A stretch of 64,000 nt of DNA from Megaleporinus macrocephalus. Its lineage: Eukaryota > Chordata > Actinopteri > Characiformes > Anostomidae. Positions 1 through 11,800 of the stretch are shown here, in pieces. The notes under the pieces were generated by a model. That model saw nothing but the letters and a program-made list of their open reading frames with translations, did no database searches and was not told the DNA's origin. How positions within the stretch are numbered: the first letter of the stretch is position 1; every line of letters begins with the position of its first letter. The DNA is taken from NCBI GenBank assembly GCA_021613375.1, contig CM038716.1, positions 6,471,894 to 6,535,893 of the forward strand. The letters run 5' to 3'. The position numbers and the translations under genes are program-made.

Positions 1-309
1 TAGACTTACAGTGAAAGGAAAGAGTCGGAGTTAATCCTGAAATTCAGCTCCACCGAGCTTAAGTGCTAATATATTAACTCCAGCTACGTTAACAACAAAA
101 AACCTGTACACTCAGGTGTCCAGCGGCGGACGAGTCCGATCCACTGTGTTATATAACTGCAGCAATCGGGAGTCGGAGGGAAATAGCTCTTAAACTCTGC
201 AGCAGAGTTCAGGAGAATATTAATAATGCAAGCTCATGTTTATACAAACTCATATCGGTGCAGGCCGGGGACAGATCACGGTCTCACAAGGTCCTGAGAG
301 GTTTTTCAT

Positions 310-1262
310 TGACCCCATGAACTCGCACCAGAAGTTCAGAACAGTGAGGAACAAGTCCAGTGGTGAAGTTTCCTCACTACTAAATATTCCACAGTGGACT
401 GTCAGTGGTGTTCTAACAAAGTGGAAGTGATTGGGAACGACAGCAACTCGTAGTGGTAGAACACATACAATGACAGAGCGGGTCAGCAGATGCTGAGGAG
501 CATAGTGCACAGAGGTCACCAACTTTCTACAGAGTCAATCAGTACAGACCTCCAAACTTCTTGTGGCCTTCAGATCAGCTCCAGAACAGAGCGTAGAGAG
601 CTTCATGGAATGGGTTTTCATGGCCAGGCACTGCTTCCAAGCCTTACATCACCAAACACAATGCAGAGCATCAGATGTAGTGGTGTAAAGCACGCCGCCA
701 CTGGACTCTAGAGCAGTGCAGGCGTGTTCTCTGGAGTGACCAATCACGCTTCTCCGTCTGGCAATCTGATGGATGAGTCTAGGTTTGGCAGTCACCAGGA
801 GAACCTCAATGTGCCGAGTGTAAAGTTTGGTGGAGGGGGAATTATAATGTGGCCTCTTAGTTCCAGTGAAAGGAACTCTTAATGCTTCAGCAGACCAAGA
901 GATTCTGGACCTCCAACTTTGTGGGAACAGTTTGGGGATGCCCCCCTCCTGCTCCAACATGACTGCTCCACCAGTGCTCAAAGCAGCTCCATAAAGACAT
1001 GGAGGAGCGAGCTTGGAGTGAAAGATCTCAACTGGCCTGCACAGAGTCCTGAACTCAACCTGATAAAACACCTTTGGGATGAATTAGAGCGGAGACTGTG
1101 AGCCAGACCTTCTCGTCCAACATCAGTGTCTGACCTCACCAATGAACTTCTGGAAGAACGGTCCAACATTCCCTTAAACACTCTCCTAAACCGTGTGGAG
1201 AGACTTCCCAGAAGAGTTGAAGATGTTATAGCTGCAAATGTTGGGCCGACATCATATTAAAC
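310..1262 (+). pseudogene. Decayed Tc1/mariner transposase copy
   Basis: Conceptual translation across several broken frames gives Tc1-type transposase landmarks. An N-terminal paired-like helix-turn-helix region lies near 310-430. Near the C terminus, 1028-1100 reads LNWPAQSPELNLIKHLW followed by DELERRL, then an in-frame stop, then a tail reading LPRRVEDVIAANVGPTSY at about 1200-1260. The WPAQSPDLN...HLWDELERR block and the LPRRVEAVI..GG.PTPY tail are hallmarks of fish Tc1 elements. Multiple stops and frameshifts show it is dead. I could not delimit clear terminal inverted repeats, so the edges are those of recognisable coding remnants only. Confidence 0.85.
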
Positions 1263-2114
1263 CCTATGGATTAAGAAGTCATGCTGTTTTTTTAAATGTA
1301 TCTGCATGTTTTCTTCCATCATCCCACAAAACATCACACAAAAGACGAGTTTCTCAGCTCTGTACAAATTTATTTAGTAAACACAGCTGTGGAATATGTA
1401 CTGCAGCATCATTCTGGTGATATTTACATATAAAACTATAGTGTCCTCGTTAGTTTGGCGTGATTTCTGAACTAAACCTGAATAAAACACTTTCCGTCTA
1501 ATACATACTCGCACCAGACTCAAACCAGGCCCCACGTTGGCCAACGTGGACGATAAGGCAGTGTGATTGGTCCCTGTAGACGCTGAGAGCGACCTCGTGG
1601 TTTCAGCCGATTGGTCCGATTGAGAGAAGCGGGTGGGGCCTGGTGTTTACAACCATATATACACAGAGGCAACAATCAGCATCTTCATTAAATTGATAAA
1701 CACCAATTAGCACACCCGCTAATTAGCGCGAAAAAGGCTACAAGCAGTGTCCAGCAGCACATATGGAACAGTAGAGCTCTAACAATCAGCTTCTAATATA
1801 ATAAAATAAACAGGATATGCAGCAGCAGCAGGAACGTTTGCAGAAATGGTCACAAAAATTGATGACCAAAGGTTGAACGGTGGTTTTGACGGTTTGGTGT
1901 GGAAACGCCCCAAAACTTTTCACCAAATCTGAACGGTTCACAGTGGTGGTGAATGGAACACTGAAGCTCCCTCACGGAAAGTTACTACTGTTTTTTTTTT
2001 CGGAAAGTTTTGAGAAGCTTTAGGCCTAAAAGTCCATTCATGGTGGAGGGACACATGCAGGACATTGTGCAGTAGGTCAGTCCAGCATTTAACCATCAAC
2101 ACTCCATATAAAGA
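1263..2114. other. Non-coding spacer
   Basis: No exon-like sequence was seen. A stretch at about 1525-1650 (CCCACGTTGGCCAACGTGG, then several GATTGGTCC motifs) is locally palindromic and may be a short MITE. Bases 1905-2035 resemble a repeat seen again near 9300-9370, 44930-45020 and 54090-54240 (shared phrases such as CAGTGGTGGTGAATGGAAC and GAAGCTCCCTC). Confidence 0.5.
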
Positions 2115-2880
2115 GCTAGAGATGGACCGATCAGCGTTTTTGAGGCCGATTCCGTGCGATCGGCCGATAGCCGATACCGATCGAGGGCGGGGCTATATGC
2201 CACGGTAGGGCTACATGTAGTTATTAGCGCAAGCAAGTCATGAAACATGGTCTAAACTGGTTTATTACCATTTTTAACCAGCTCATGTGAAACAGCATGA
2301 TATTTTAAACACAATTAACAGTAAATAAACAAAGTAAATCAAAGTAATATCAATAATACTGCAATCATTAAACTCAGACTCTGGTTATTAAACAAAAACT
2401 GCAACCATTAAATGTAGATCTTGAATTGTTGCTGCCGCGTGGGCTACTCTGAAGTGCCGTATCAGATTAGTAGTGTTAAATGTCTTTGTCTTGGTTTCCC
2501 CTCGAGACTTGTGATTTTACAAATTTTACAAAACGCCCTGGATGCGTCATATGGTAAAACACTGCCAGACGGATGACATGCTATCTATAATCACATGCTT
2601 TTCTCGCGACGCCACTGCTTTAGTCAGTCTGTGGAAAATGAAAGGGTGTGTATTTCCACCTAGTGGTTCAGACAGGAATTGCAGGGAGCTGGCCAGAAGG
2701 CGTTCTCCTCTTCCTGGATGAAACACTAGCTGGAAATACAAAAATTAGGCTCATTTGTTTAACGCCATCGATCGGCTCTCGGGATCGGCTAAATTGGAGA
2801 AATATTGGCCGATCACATATTATGATTCAAAATCGGCCGATATCGATACATAGCCGATCGATCCTTCCATATCTATAAAC
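2115..2880. mobile_element. Non-autonomous DNA element, family A (GATCGGCC-rich ends)
   Basis: The element begins near CTAGAGATGGACCGATCAG and ends near CGATCGATCCTTCCATATC, which is its imperfect inverted complement, so it has terminal inverted repeats of about 20 bp. The ends are dense in GATCGGCCGAT palindromes. Related copies occur at about 26700-27010 (partial), 52800-53580 and, inverted, 55430-56140. They share an interior with CCACCTAGTGGTTCAG and a TTCCTGGATGAAAC block. No intact transposase frame is present. A hAT-like origin is possible but not shown by the sequence. Confidence 0.7.
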
Positions 2881-3591
2881 AGCCAATAGACATAAATAGC
2901 TTTACTAGCAGTAGTAAATAAAAAGGCTGTACTTGTGTTGCAGACATAGAAACCCCTGGTTCCCATCACCACCACCACCACTGTAACCATTTCACACCGA
3001 ACCCACTCTGAACGTCTCAGAACACTGAATTATGAAGTGATTTTGACAAATCAATGGAATTTAATGTGAATGAATATATAAAAAATATTTAGTTGCAAGT
3101 GATTGGTGGAGCATTTCCGTTGGTCCCTTTGTCTTGTTTTCTTTTTTTTAAATGAAGCAAAACAGAAGTGAAGAAAAGCTGAAAAGACAGTGACGGTGTT
3201 CACATGTTAGTGCTGTCAGAGAGTCTGCTGGCTAAATACACACAACAGGACATCACTGAGTGAGAACGAAAGACAGCAAGCAGGGAGCTGACGTGGTCAA
3301 CAGCTCAGCTCAGTGTTCTAACTGTGGAGTTACTAGTGTCTCTCTATCCCCCTCCTCCCTCTCTGGCTCCCACCCCCTTCTCTTTCCTCTCCGTCCTGTC
3401 ACTGCCACATTCTTTCCACATTCTTTCCCCCCACAGTTCCGTGAAGTACAGTAGTGTTGCTGTGATTGTGATCCACAGGCCTGGAGGCTGGATTCATATG
3501 GTGAAACTTTCATGCAACTTTAGGAAACATACAAGAAAACACAGAAGAAAGTTGAGCTACGTATATTGTTTATATCAGAATAACTGAAATA
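2881..3591. other. Non-coding spacer
   Basis: AT-rich spacer with a short (CCA)n run near 2968-2982 and a CT-rich pyrimidine tract at 3335-3435. Open frames here are low-complexity shadows. No gene was recognised. Confidence 0.5.
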
Positions 3592-4328
3592 CACTGATAT
3601 CAGCCATAACATTAAAACCACCTCCTTATATCTACACACACTGTCCACTCTATCAGCTCCACTGACCATACAGGAGCTCCACTTACAGACTGTAGTTCAT
3701 CTGATTCTCTGTATACTTTATTACCCTGTACTTTAATAATCAGGACCCCCACGAGATATTATTTGGGTGGTGGGTCATTCATAGCACTGCAGTGACACTG
3801 ATGTGGTGGTGGTATGTTAGTGTGCGTTGTGCTGGTGTGAGTGGATCCGTGCAGCAGCAGATGAGCTACTGTCTCTGACTCTATTAGACACTCCTACTAC
3901 TTGCTGGTCCACCTTGTAGATGTAAAGTCAGAGACAGTAGCTCAACTGCTGCTTTACAGTTTGTGTTCTCTAGTCCTTCATCAGTGGACACAGGACGCCG
4001 CCCACAGGACTGTGGTCTTCAGATAGTTTTGGTTGGTGGACGATTCTCAGTCCAGCAGCAGCACTGCTGTGTCTGATCCACTCACACCAGCACAACACAC
4101 ACAAACACATCCCCACCATTCAGTGTCACTGCAGTGCTGAGAAGGATCCACCTTCCTAGTAGTATCTGCTCTGTGGTGGTCCTGTGGGGGTCCTGATCAT
4201 TAAAGATTAGAGTAATAAAGTATACAGAGAATCAGATGAACTACAGTCTGTAAGTGTAGCTCCTGTATGGTCAGTGGAGCTGATACAATAGATAGATATA
4301 AGTTTTAATGTTATGGCTGGTCGGTGTA
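3592..4328. mobile_element. Long-palindrome MITE, family B (CCATAACATTAAAACC ends)
   Basis: The left end carries CAGCCATAACATTAAAACCA and the right end its complement (AGTTTTAATGTTATGGCTGG). Inner arms also pair: the CATACAGGAGCTCCACTTAC region at about 3670 mirrors GTAGCTCCTGTATGGTC at about 4260, making almost the whole 0.74 kb a fold-back. No coding capacity. Related fragments recur at 33940-34070 and 60510-61540 (shared ACACTCCTACTACTTGCTGG and GGACGCCGCCCACAGGAC). Confidence 0.8.
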
Positions 4329-4891
4329 TAACCGATTAACTAGATGTTGCCATTAGGGTATTAATGTATACTGGTTTTCATTACAAACATCAGACCTTCT
4401 CCAAATGTAGAGAAGGCACCAGTGGCTGCATCTGTTCTCCAAATCAATAAGGGTTAGCTAACATAACAAGTTTCAGGTTTTACACAAACCTTTGAACATC
4501 CCTGGTCATATAACTTGAGTGATAAACAACACACTCTCTACAAGGAACACATTAAAATCGGCCATTGTCTACAATTTCAATGGACAAACATAAAATATAC
4601 ACAAATATTCTCTGTAGACAATGTGTTAACTTATTTACAGGGGCGCCCAAACTTTTGCACAGGAGCGTAAACGATAATTTGGTTGCAGTTTACATTTAAA
4701 AAGCATGAAACTAACTGCACTTGTGAGCTTTGGTGTATACTATACTACATAAAACCCGCCTTTCAGACTGCAGCTACAACTAGGTTGCAACTTTTTCGAC
4801 TGCAATTAGTTGCACACTAGTTGCATGAAAGTTTCACCAGCCTAAGGATGACCCTTTTCAGAAATAGAGACGGCACTGGGTGGGCGTGGCT
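4329..4891 (-). other. Sequence downstream of mb21d2 stop, likely including 3' UTR
   Basis: This lies immediately 3' of the mb21d2 stop codon on the minus strand, so part should be its 3' untranslated region. I saw no convincing AATAAA on the minus strand close to the stop, so the transcript end is undefined and may lie further left within the repeat elements. The block at 4636-4672 (CGCCCAAACTTTTGCACAGG) resembles the end of a Tc1-type MITE. Confidence 0.4.
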
Positions 4892-5896
4892 TCAGAAGAA
4901 CTTGTCGTCGATGCGGAAGTGCGGCCGCGTGACGTCGTCGGGGTTGATGAAGACGGAGATGGACTTCCCGGGGTTTTCCGTCACCAGCTGCTGAAGCTTT
5001 TGGGCGAGGCGCTGGTCGTGGGCGGGGTCGGAGGCGGGGTCCAAAGCGGGGTCGGAGGACACAGTGGGCGTGGCCGGGGGCAGGTGCGCGGCGGAAACGC
5101 TGGAGCGCTGGATGGCGCTGCGCAGTTGCTCGGCCGGGTCGGAGCGGACCGAGGAGAGGCGGCGGGCGTGCAGGATGGCGGCGGAGTCGCTCAGGTGCTC
5201 CATCATGTTGCGCTGCGGGATGAAGTAGTTGGGGCACGCCTTGTTGACCAGACAGTGCTGCAGGTCGTCCAGCAGGCCCAGCAGGAAGTGGGCGGAGTGG
5301 TCCTCCTGCGTCAGGTAGGCGTGGGGCAGTCGGTCGCAGGCCCACAGCATGAGCGAGCGCAGGTGGTACGGGCTGACGGCTTTGGGCCGCGACAGCAGCA
5401 GTTTGCTGACCAGCGCCTTGCAGGCCTGGAAGGCTTGCATCAGGCCGCCGGAGACGCACTTCTTCAGCTGCACCTCGCTGCGGGCGAACGACAGGCGCCA
5501 CTCCTTCTCCTTGCAGCCCACAGGAGAGCAGGTGGGCAGCAGGTAGAAGCCGCTGATCACCTCCTCCTCCGTGATCTTGCCGTCCCAGAAGTGGTTCTCC
5601 ATCAGCCAGCCTTGCGCCACCGCCGGCCAGCCCTTGAAGGACACTACGGGCACCACGTCGTACAGGACGCGGCTGCCACCCGCCACCAGGACGATGGAGC
5701 TGACGGTGCCGCGGCGCTCCAGCTTCTCCACCCGCGGCGTCCCTCTTTGCGGCTTTCGGCCCAGCTCGCGCAGGACTGAGCTCACCGCCTCGTGGAACCA
5801 GTCGGACACCAGCGACGGCGAGAAGTAGTAGTTGTTGACCCCGCTGGCGTCAGGCTCGGTCTCCGTGCAGCAGTCCTTCCACCTGCCCACGGTTCC
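4892..5896 (-). CDS. mb21d2: mb21d2 coding exon 3 (terminal)
   Basis: Encodes residues 158-491, from GTVGRWKDCC to the stop at 4892-4894. The acceptor is the AG at 5898-5897 after a pyrimidine-rich TCTCCCTCTTCCACG tract. It joins exon 2 in phase 0 between Glu157 and Gly158. The exon is GC-rich compared with the flanking introns, as expected for a large single coding block. Confidence 0.96.
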   Translation of the reverse strand, partial: GTVGRWKDCCTETEPDASGVNNYYFSPSLVSDWFHEAVSSVLRELGRKPQRGTPRVEKLERRGTVSSIVLVAGGSRVLYDVVPVVSFKGWPAVAQGWLMENHFWDGKITEEEVISGFYLLPTCSPVGCKEKEWRLSFARSEVQLKKCVSGGLMQAFQACKALVSKLLLSRPKAVSPYHLRSLMLWACDRLPHAYLTQEDHSAHFLLGLLDDLQHCLVNKACPNYFIPQRNMMEHLSDSAAILHARRLSSVRSDPAEQLRSAIQRSSVSAAHLPPATPTVSSDPALDPASDPAHDQRLAQKLQQLVTENPGKSISVFINPDDVTRPHFRIDDKFF

Positions 5897-8800
5897 CTCG
5901 TGGAAGAGGGAGACGTTAGCTTGCCACATTTCAACATTCAACAGAAGAGCTGAGACTGACTGCTGGTTGGGTAACTAATTAGTGGGGCTACAAATTGGAT
6001 TTGGTCTTCAAATCAGATCTCTTGAGACAACTGTCCACACTGCTGTCTGCAAGTGATCAGATCGAATTTGGGTATCCAGACATCGCCAACCACAAACAGC
6101 AAATCAATCAGGACACAAACTGCATATGCCTAAAATCTGATATGGGCTGGCAGTCTGAACAAGGCCTAATTGCTTTCCCAACTAATTAATCTATTGATTG
6201 AATGATTATACTTTTATTAGTTCCATTAGGGACCACATTAATATTAAATTTCTTGTTAATGATCATTTGGATCATATAAACATTGTATACAGCCTTTAAC
6301 ACCTTTCCTGTAGTGTATTACAGTCTGTCAGAATGACTGTCGCCCCCTACGCTTCCTGTAGTGTATTACAGTCTGTCAGAATGACTGTCGCCCCCTATGT
6401 TTCCTGTAGCGTATTACAGTCTGTCAGAATGACTGTCGCCCCCTACGCTTCCTATAGTGTATTACAGTCTGTCAGAATGACTGTCGCCCCCTACGCTTCC
6501 TGTAGTGTATTACAGTCTGTCAGAATGACTGTCGCCCCCTACGCTTCCTGTAGTGTATTACAATCTGTCAGAATGACTGTCGCCCCCTACGCTTCCTGTA
6601 GTGTATTACAATCTGTCAGAATGACTGTCGCCCCCTACGCTTCCTGTAGTGTATTACAATCTGTCAGAATGACTGTCGCCCCCTACGCTTCCTGTAGTGT
6701 ATTACAATCTGTCAGAATGACTGTCGCCCCCTACGCTTCCTGTAGTGTATTACAATCTGTCAGAATGACTGTCGCCCCCTACGCTTCCTGTAGTGTATTA
6801 CAATCTGTCAGAATGACTGTCGCCCCCTACGCTTCCTGTAGTGTATTACAGTCTGTCAGAATGACTGTCGCCCCCTACGCTTCCTGTAGTGTATTACAGT
6901 CTGTCAGAATGACTGTCGCCCCCTACGCTTCCTGTAGTGTATTACAATCTGTCAGAATGACTGTCGCCCCCTACGCTTCCTGTAGTGTATTACAGTCTGT
7001 CAGAATGACTGTCGCCCCCTACGCTTCCTGTAGTGTATTACAATCTGTCAGAATGACTGTCGCCCCCTACGCTTCCTGTAGTGTATTACAATCTGTCAGA
7101 ATGACTGTCGCCCCCTACACTTCCTGTAGTGTATTACAATCTGTCAGAATGACTGTCGCCCCCTACGCTTCCTGTAGCGTATTACAGTCTGTCAGAATGA
7201 CTGTCGCCCCCTACGCTTCCTGTAGTGTATTACAATCTGTCAGAATGGCTGTCGCCCCCTATTACGCCCCCTATTACAGTCTGTCAGAATGACTGTCGCC
7301 CCCTACGCTTCCTGTAGTGTATTACAATCTGTCAGAATGGCTGTCGCCCCCTATTACGCCCCCTATTACAATCTGTCAGAATGACTGTCGCCCCCTACGC
7401 TTCCTGTAGTGTAGTACAGTCTGTCAGAATGACTGTCGCCCCCTACGCTTCCTGTAGTGTATTACAATCTGTCAGAATGACTGTCGCCCCCTACGCTTCC
7501 TGTAGTGTATTACAATCTGTCAGAATGACTGTCGCCCCCTACGCTTCCTGTAGTGTATTACAATCTGTCAGAATGACTGTCGCCCCCTACGCTTCCTGTA
7601 GTGTATTACAATCTGTCAGAATGACTGTCGCCCCCTACGCTTCCTGTAGTGTATTACAATCTGTCAGAATGACTGTCGCTCCCTACGCTTCCTGTAGTGT
7701 ATTACAATCTGTCAGAATGACTGTCGCCCCCTACGCTTCCTGTAGTGTATTACAATCTGTCAGAATGACTGTCGCCCCCTACGCTTCCTGTAGTGTATTA
7801 CAATCTGTCAGAATGACTGTCGCCCCATACTCTTCCTGTAGTGTATTACAATCTGTCAGAATGACTGTCGCCCCCTACGCTTCCTGTAGTGTATTACAGT
7901 CTGTCAGAATGACTGTCGCCCCCTACGCTTCCTGTAGACCTGGTAACTTCAAACTCAAGTCTTACCTCGTCAAACAGCCGCAGGCTGAGCCAAGAGTGTC
8001 CCGGTACCGAGTGCCGCATGTCCAGAGTGACTGGCTGGTTGCGGTCGTGCAGCTTGAGGGCCGGCACCATCAAGGTGAAGTCCACGTCGTAGTCCGTCCC
8101 CCGTGCGTACACGCTCAGCTCGTCCAGGTCCATGTCCACCACACCCTCCCGCACGCCGCCCGACAGCAGCAGGTACTCGTTAGCCACCGGAAGCTTCTGG
8201 TCCAGTTTCTGCACCATGCCTGACCACAAGAGGGCATCACACAATTACAGCAGGTCATTTATAGCTGAAAGAGCAAAGCAACTCCATATTAGAGCTATCA
8301 GCTAGTCAGGAATATCAGCCAACATCAACGATCCGCAGTTCTGAGTAGTTTCAGTAGTTTGTGTGGTAAAACAGTAACTGAGGCAGGGATGGACCAATGA
8401 CCTCACTCATTAGTCCAGCCAAAAACTGATAGGACCTGCCAACTGACCGCTAAATTTTAATTTTATAACCATGTACGTGTAGTATGATACACAAGTTGTT
8501 ACATTTACCATTAACTACACTGACCAAACTACTGTCTAAATAAGGGCAACCAATCAGAACACAGCTCATTTACATATACAGTCACTTAAAATGTATGTCA
8601 CTTCCCCCCAAGCCATATGTGTTTATTGAAAAAGCAATACATTTGCATATATCTGCATACAGCGGTTTGGCCCCTCCCACTCACACAGTTATGAAAAGCG
8701 CTTCGGCCCACTGAAGTTATTTGGATTGTTTGAGTGAGCCAATCAGAACAGAGCTCATTAACATACATATATGCTTATACCTATATATACAATACATACA

Positions 8801-11800
8801 GTACAATAAGTGTCCTTTAATCAAAACAGAGTAATTAACACACCGGGCAGCGCTCTGAGAATATAAAAGTGATGGACTCTGGACTCTGATGATGTCATCA
8901 CTTCAAACCTTGTGATTATATAGGGCAGCACACGCGTGCGCCGCAGGCTATTTATGGCCAGAGGCAGCCGCACCCCCGCCCAGCCGCACAGAGAGGCAGC
9001 AGCAGCAGCCTGAGAGACACCGGAGAGCGGGATTCGACTGCGTTCTGCTTAGCCTCATTACAGAGCGCGCATCAGACCCCGCGCCGCTCTCGCTCAGAGA
9101 GCTTCTGCAGGTGTTCCTACTCAGGCCTGAGAGCCAAACCCAAACTTTTCCGACCCTAAAAAAAACTGTCCTCCTCTCACAGCAGCAGAACCCAAGCAAC
9201 AATATCTAGAACACAGATGGAGTTTTATATCAAGCATCATATCAATTAAAGAAGAACTTCACTGAATGTGTAATTAAATAGATAATACGTAAACAAAGTT
9301 ATTCAGAGTGATTTGGTGTGAAATGTTCCCGTCTAGAGGAACCAGACGTCCACCAGACATCCACCTCTGAAAGGCCTGTGCGTGGACTGTTATAGACCAC
9401 TGAAGACGAGTCATCAATCAGTTCTTACGCCCATATAGGAAACTGGGTCTAAAAGGAATTTCTCTAATGCCGCATCCCATGATAATAAAAAACAGTTCTT
9501 AACAGTTTTGGATTAAATATCAGTGAGTCCTCTAAATCACAAGGTCATTAAAGAGTCCAAATAGAAACACTATGTATATACAGTGAATTTCATGTGGATC
9601 ACAGCTGGTTTATGCTGGTCTAGTGATAGTTTAGCTGGTCAGCCAGCATGGTCGTGCTGGAAAATATGAAAATGATGCTGGAAATAAGAGGTAAAGTAGT
9701 TTTATTGCTGGTAGTGTTTATAAGAAGGAGATTTAAGATACCTGTCCAACCTGAAGATTTTATGTACAGAGCTAGTTATATGTATACGCTGGGGTAAGAC
9801 ATTTCGAACAGCCTTTTTATTGTGTTTCTAAATAATTTAACCCAATTCAATTTTTTTTATTCATGCCTGAAACATGTTCCAAAAAGTTGGGACAGGATCG
9901 ATTTAAGACTAGGAACATTGTCACAATGGTTGAGCTGGGCTTGGTTGGGTTCGTTTGGGCTGGGTTGAGTTGGGATGGTTTGGGTTGCGTTGGGTTGAAT
10001 TGAGTTGAGTTGGGCTGGTTTGAGTTGCGTTAAGTTGAGTTAAGTTAGGGTGGTTAGAGTTGCGCCGGGTTGAGTTAAGTTGGGCTGGTTTGAGTTGTGT
10101 TGGGCTGGTTTGAGTTGCATTGGGTTGAGTTGAGTTAAGTTAGGGGGGTTTGAGTTATGTTGGATTGAGTTGAGTTAAGTTGGGCTGGTTTGAGTTGTGT
10201 TAGGCTGGTTTGAGTTGCATTGGGTTGAGTTGAGTTAAGTTAGGGGGGTTTGAGTTGTGTTGGATTGAGTTGAGTTAAGTTGGGCTGGTTTGAGTTGTGT
10301 TGGGTTGAGTTGAGTTGAGTTAAGTTGGGCTGGTTTGAGTTGCGTTGGATTGAGTTGAGTTAAGTTGGGCTGGTTTGAGTTGTGTTGGGTTGAGTTGGGC
10401 TGAGTTGAGTTAAGTTGGGCTGGTCTGAGTTGCGTTGGGTTGAGTTAAGTTGGGCTGGTTTGAGTTGCACTGGGCTGGTTTGAGTTGTGTTGGGTTGAGT
10501 TGAGTTGGGCTGGTTTGAGTTGGGTTCAGTTGAGTTAAGTTGGGCTGGTTTGAGTTGCGTTGGGTTAAGTTGAGTTAAGTTGGGTTGAGTTGAGTTAAGT
10601 TGGGCTGGTTTGAGTTGCATTGGGTTGAGTTGAGTTGAGTTAAGTTGGGCTGGTTTGAGTTGCATTGGGCTGGTTTGAGTTGGGTTGAGTTGAGTTGAGT
10701 TGGGCTGGTTTGAGTTGCATTGAGCTGGGTTGAGTTGAGTTGAGTTGGGCTGGTTTGAGTTAAGTTGGGCTGGTTTGAGTTGCATTGGGTTGGTTTGAGT
10801 TGGGTTGAGTTGAGTTGAATTTTGTTAAGTTGGGCTGGTTTGAGTTGCATTGGGCTGGTTTGAGTTGGGCTGGTTTGAGTTGCATTGGGCTGGTTTGAGT
10901 TGGGTTGAGTTGAGTTGGGCTGGTTTGAGTTGTGTTGGGTTGAGTTGAGTTGGGTTGAGTTGAGTTAAGTTGGGCTGGTTTGAGTTGGGTTGAGTTGAGT
11001 TGGGCTGGTTTGAGTTGCATTGAGCTGGTTTGAGTTGGGTTGAGTTGAGTTGAGTTGAGTTGGGCTGGTTTGAGTTGTGTTGGGTTGAGTTAAGTTGGGC
11101 TGGTTTAAGTTGCATTGGGTTGAGTTGAGTTGGGTTGGGCTGAGTTTGGGATGCCAAAAATATAACAGCAAAAAAGTCCCACTGTTTAAACAGAATGTTT
11201 CTCAGCCTCCACAGTAGCAGAATTCCATCAAATCATTTAACATGGAGTAAAGGAAAAGACACCAAATGGATGCATTTACATGTATCCAATCATAATCAGA
11301 CTTCTACAGTTTATTATTATCCATAAGGTCATGTAACCAGCATACTTTAATTTCTTAGATCAGATTAAGGTCTGAAAATTAGGAAATCAGACATAGAGAA
11401 TTTAGTTCAGACATACAGTTTAGCTTAGTAAACAGGTTTCACAGGGCATATGTACCCTTACTCTGATTTCTTTCAGATTTCTCAGTCTATACATGTACGA
11501 AAACAGACTGCAGTGCCGGAAATAAGTGAGCAGCGTTTAACACAGCCACCGCGAGATGACAACAACACACTCAGTATTGGCTGGTGGCAGAAATGTGCTT
11601 ACCGCCTCAATCACGTAGACCCCCTGTAATCAATTCTGCAGTTCTTGGCTTATTAAGTAAACACACTCACTGACCTTTATCTTTGACCCCTTGGAGTTAA
11701 AACTCAGCTGTTTCTGTGATGGATATCACCACATGGGCTCGGCAATGCTTTGACAGACCGCTGTCACTAAACACTGTCCATCGCTGCATCCAGACATATG

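Noticed and set aside
4880..5779. 299-codon plus-strand frame rich in Val, Gly, Arg
   Set aside because: Antisense shadow of mb21d2 exon 3, whose minus-strand product is clearly conserved.
6310..7937. CRISPR-like regular repeat
   Set aside because: Units are contiguous with no unique spacers, in an intron of a vertebrate gene; an ordinary minisatellite.
10360..11171. Asn/Gln/Pro/Thr-rich minus-strand frames
   Set aside because: Products of a pentamer-based tandem array in an intron; no splice context or codon structure.
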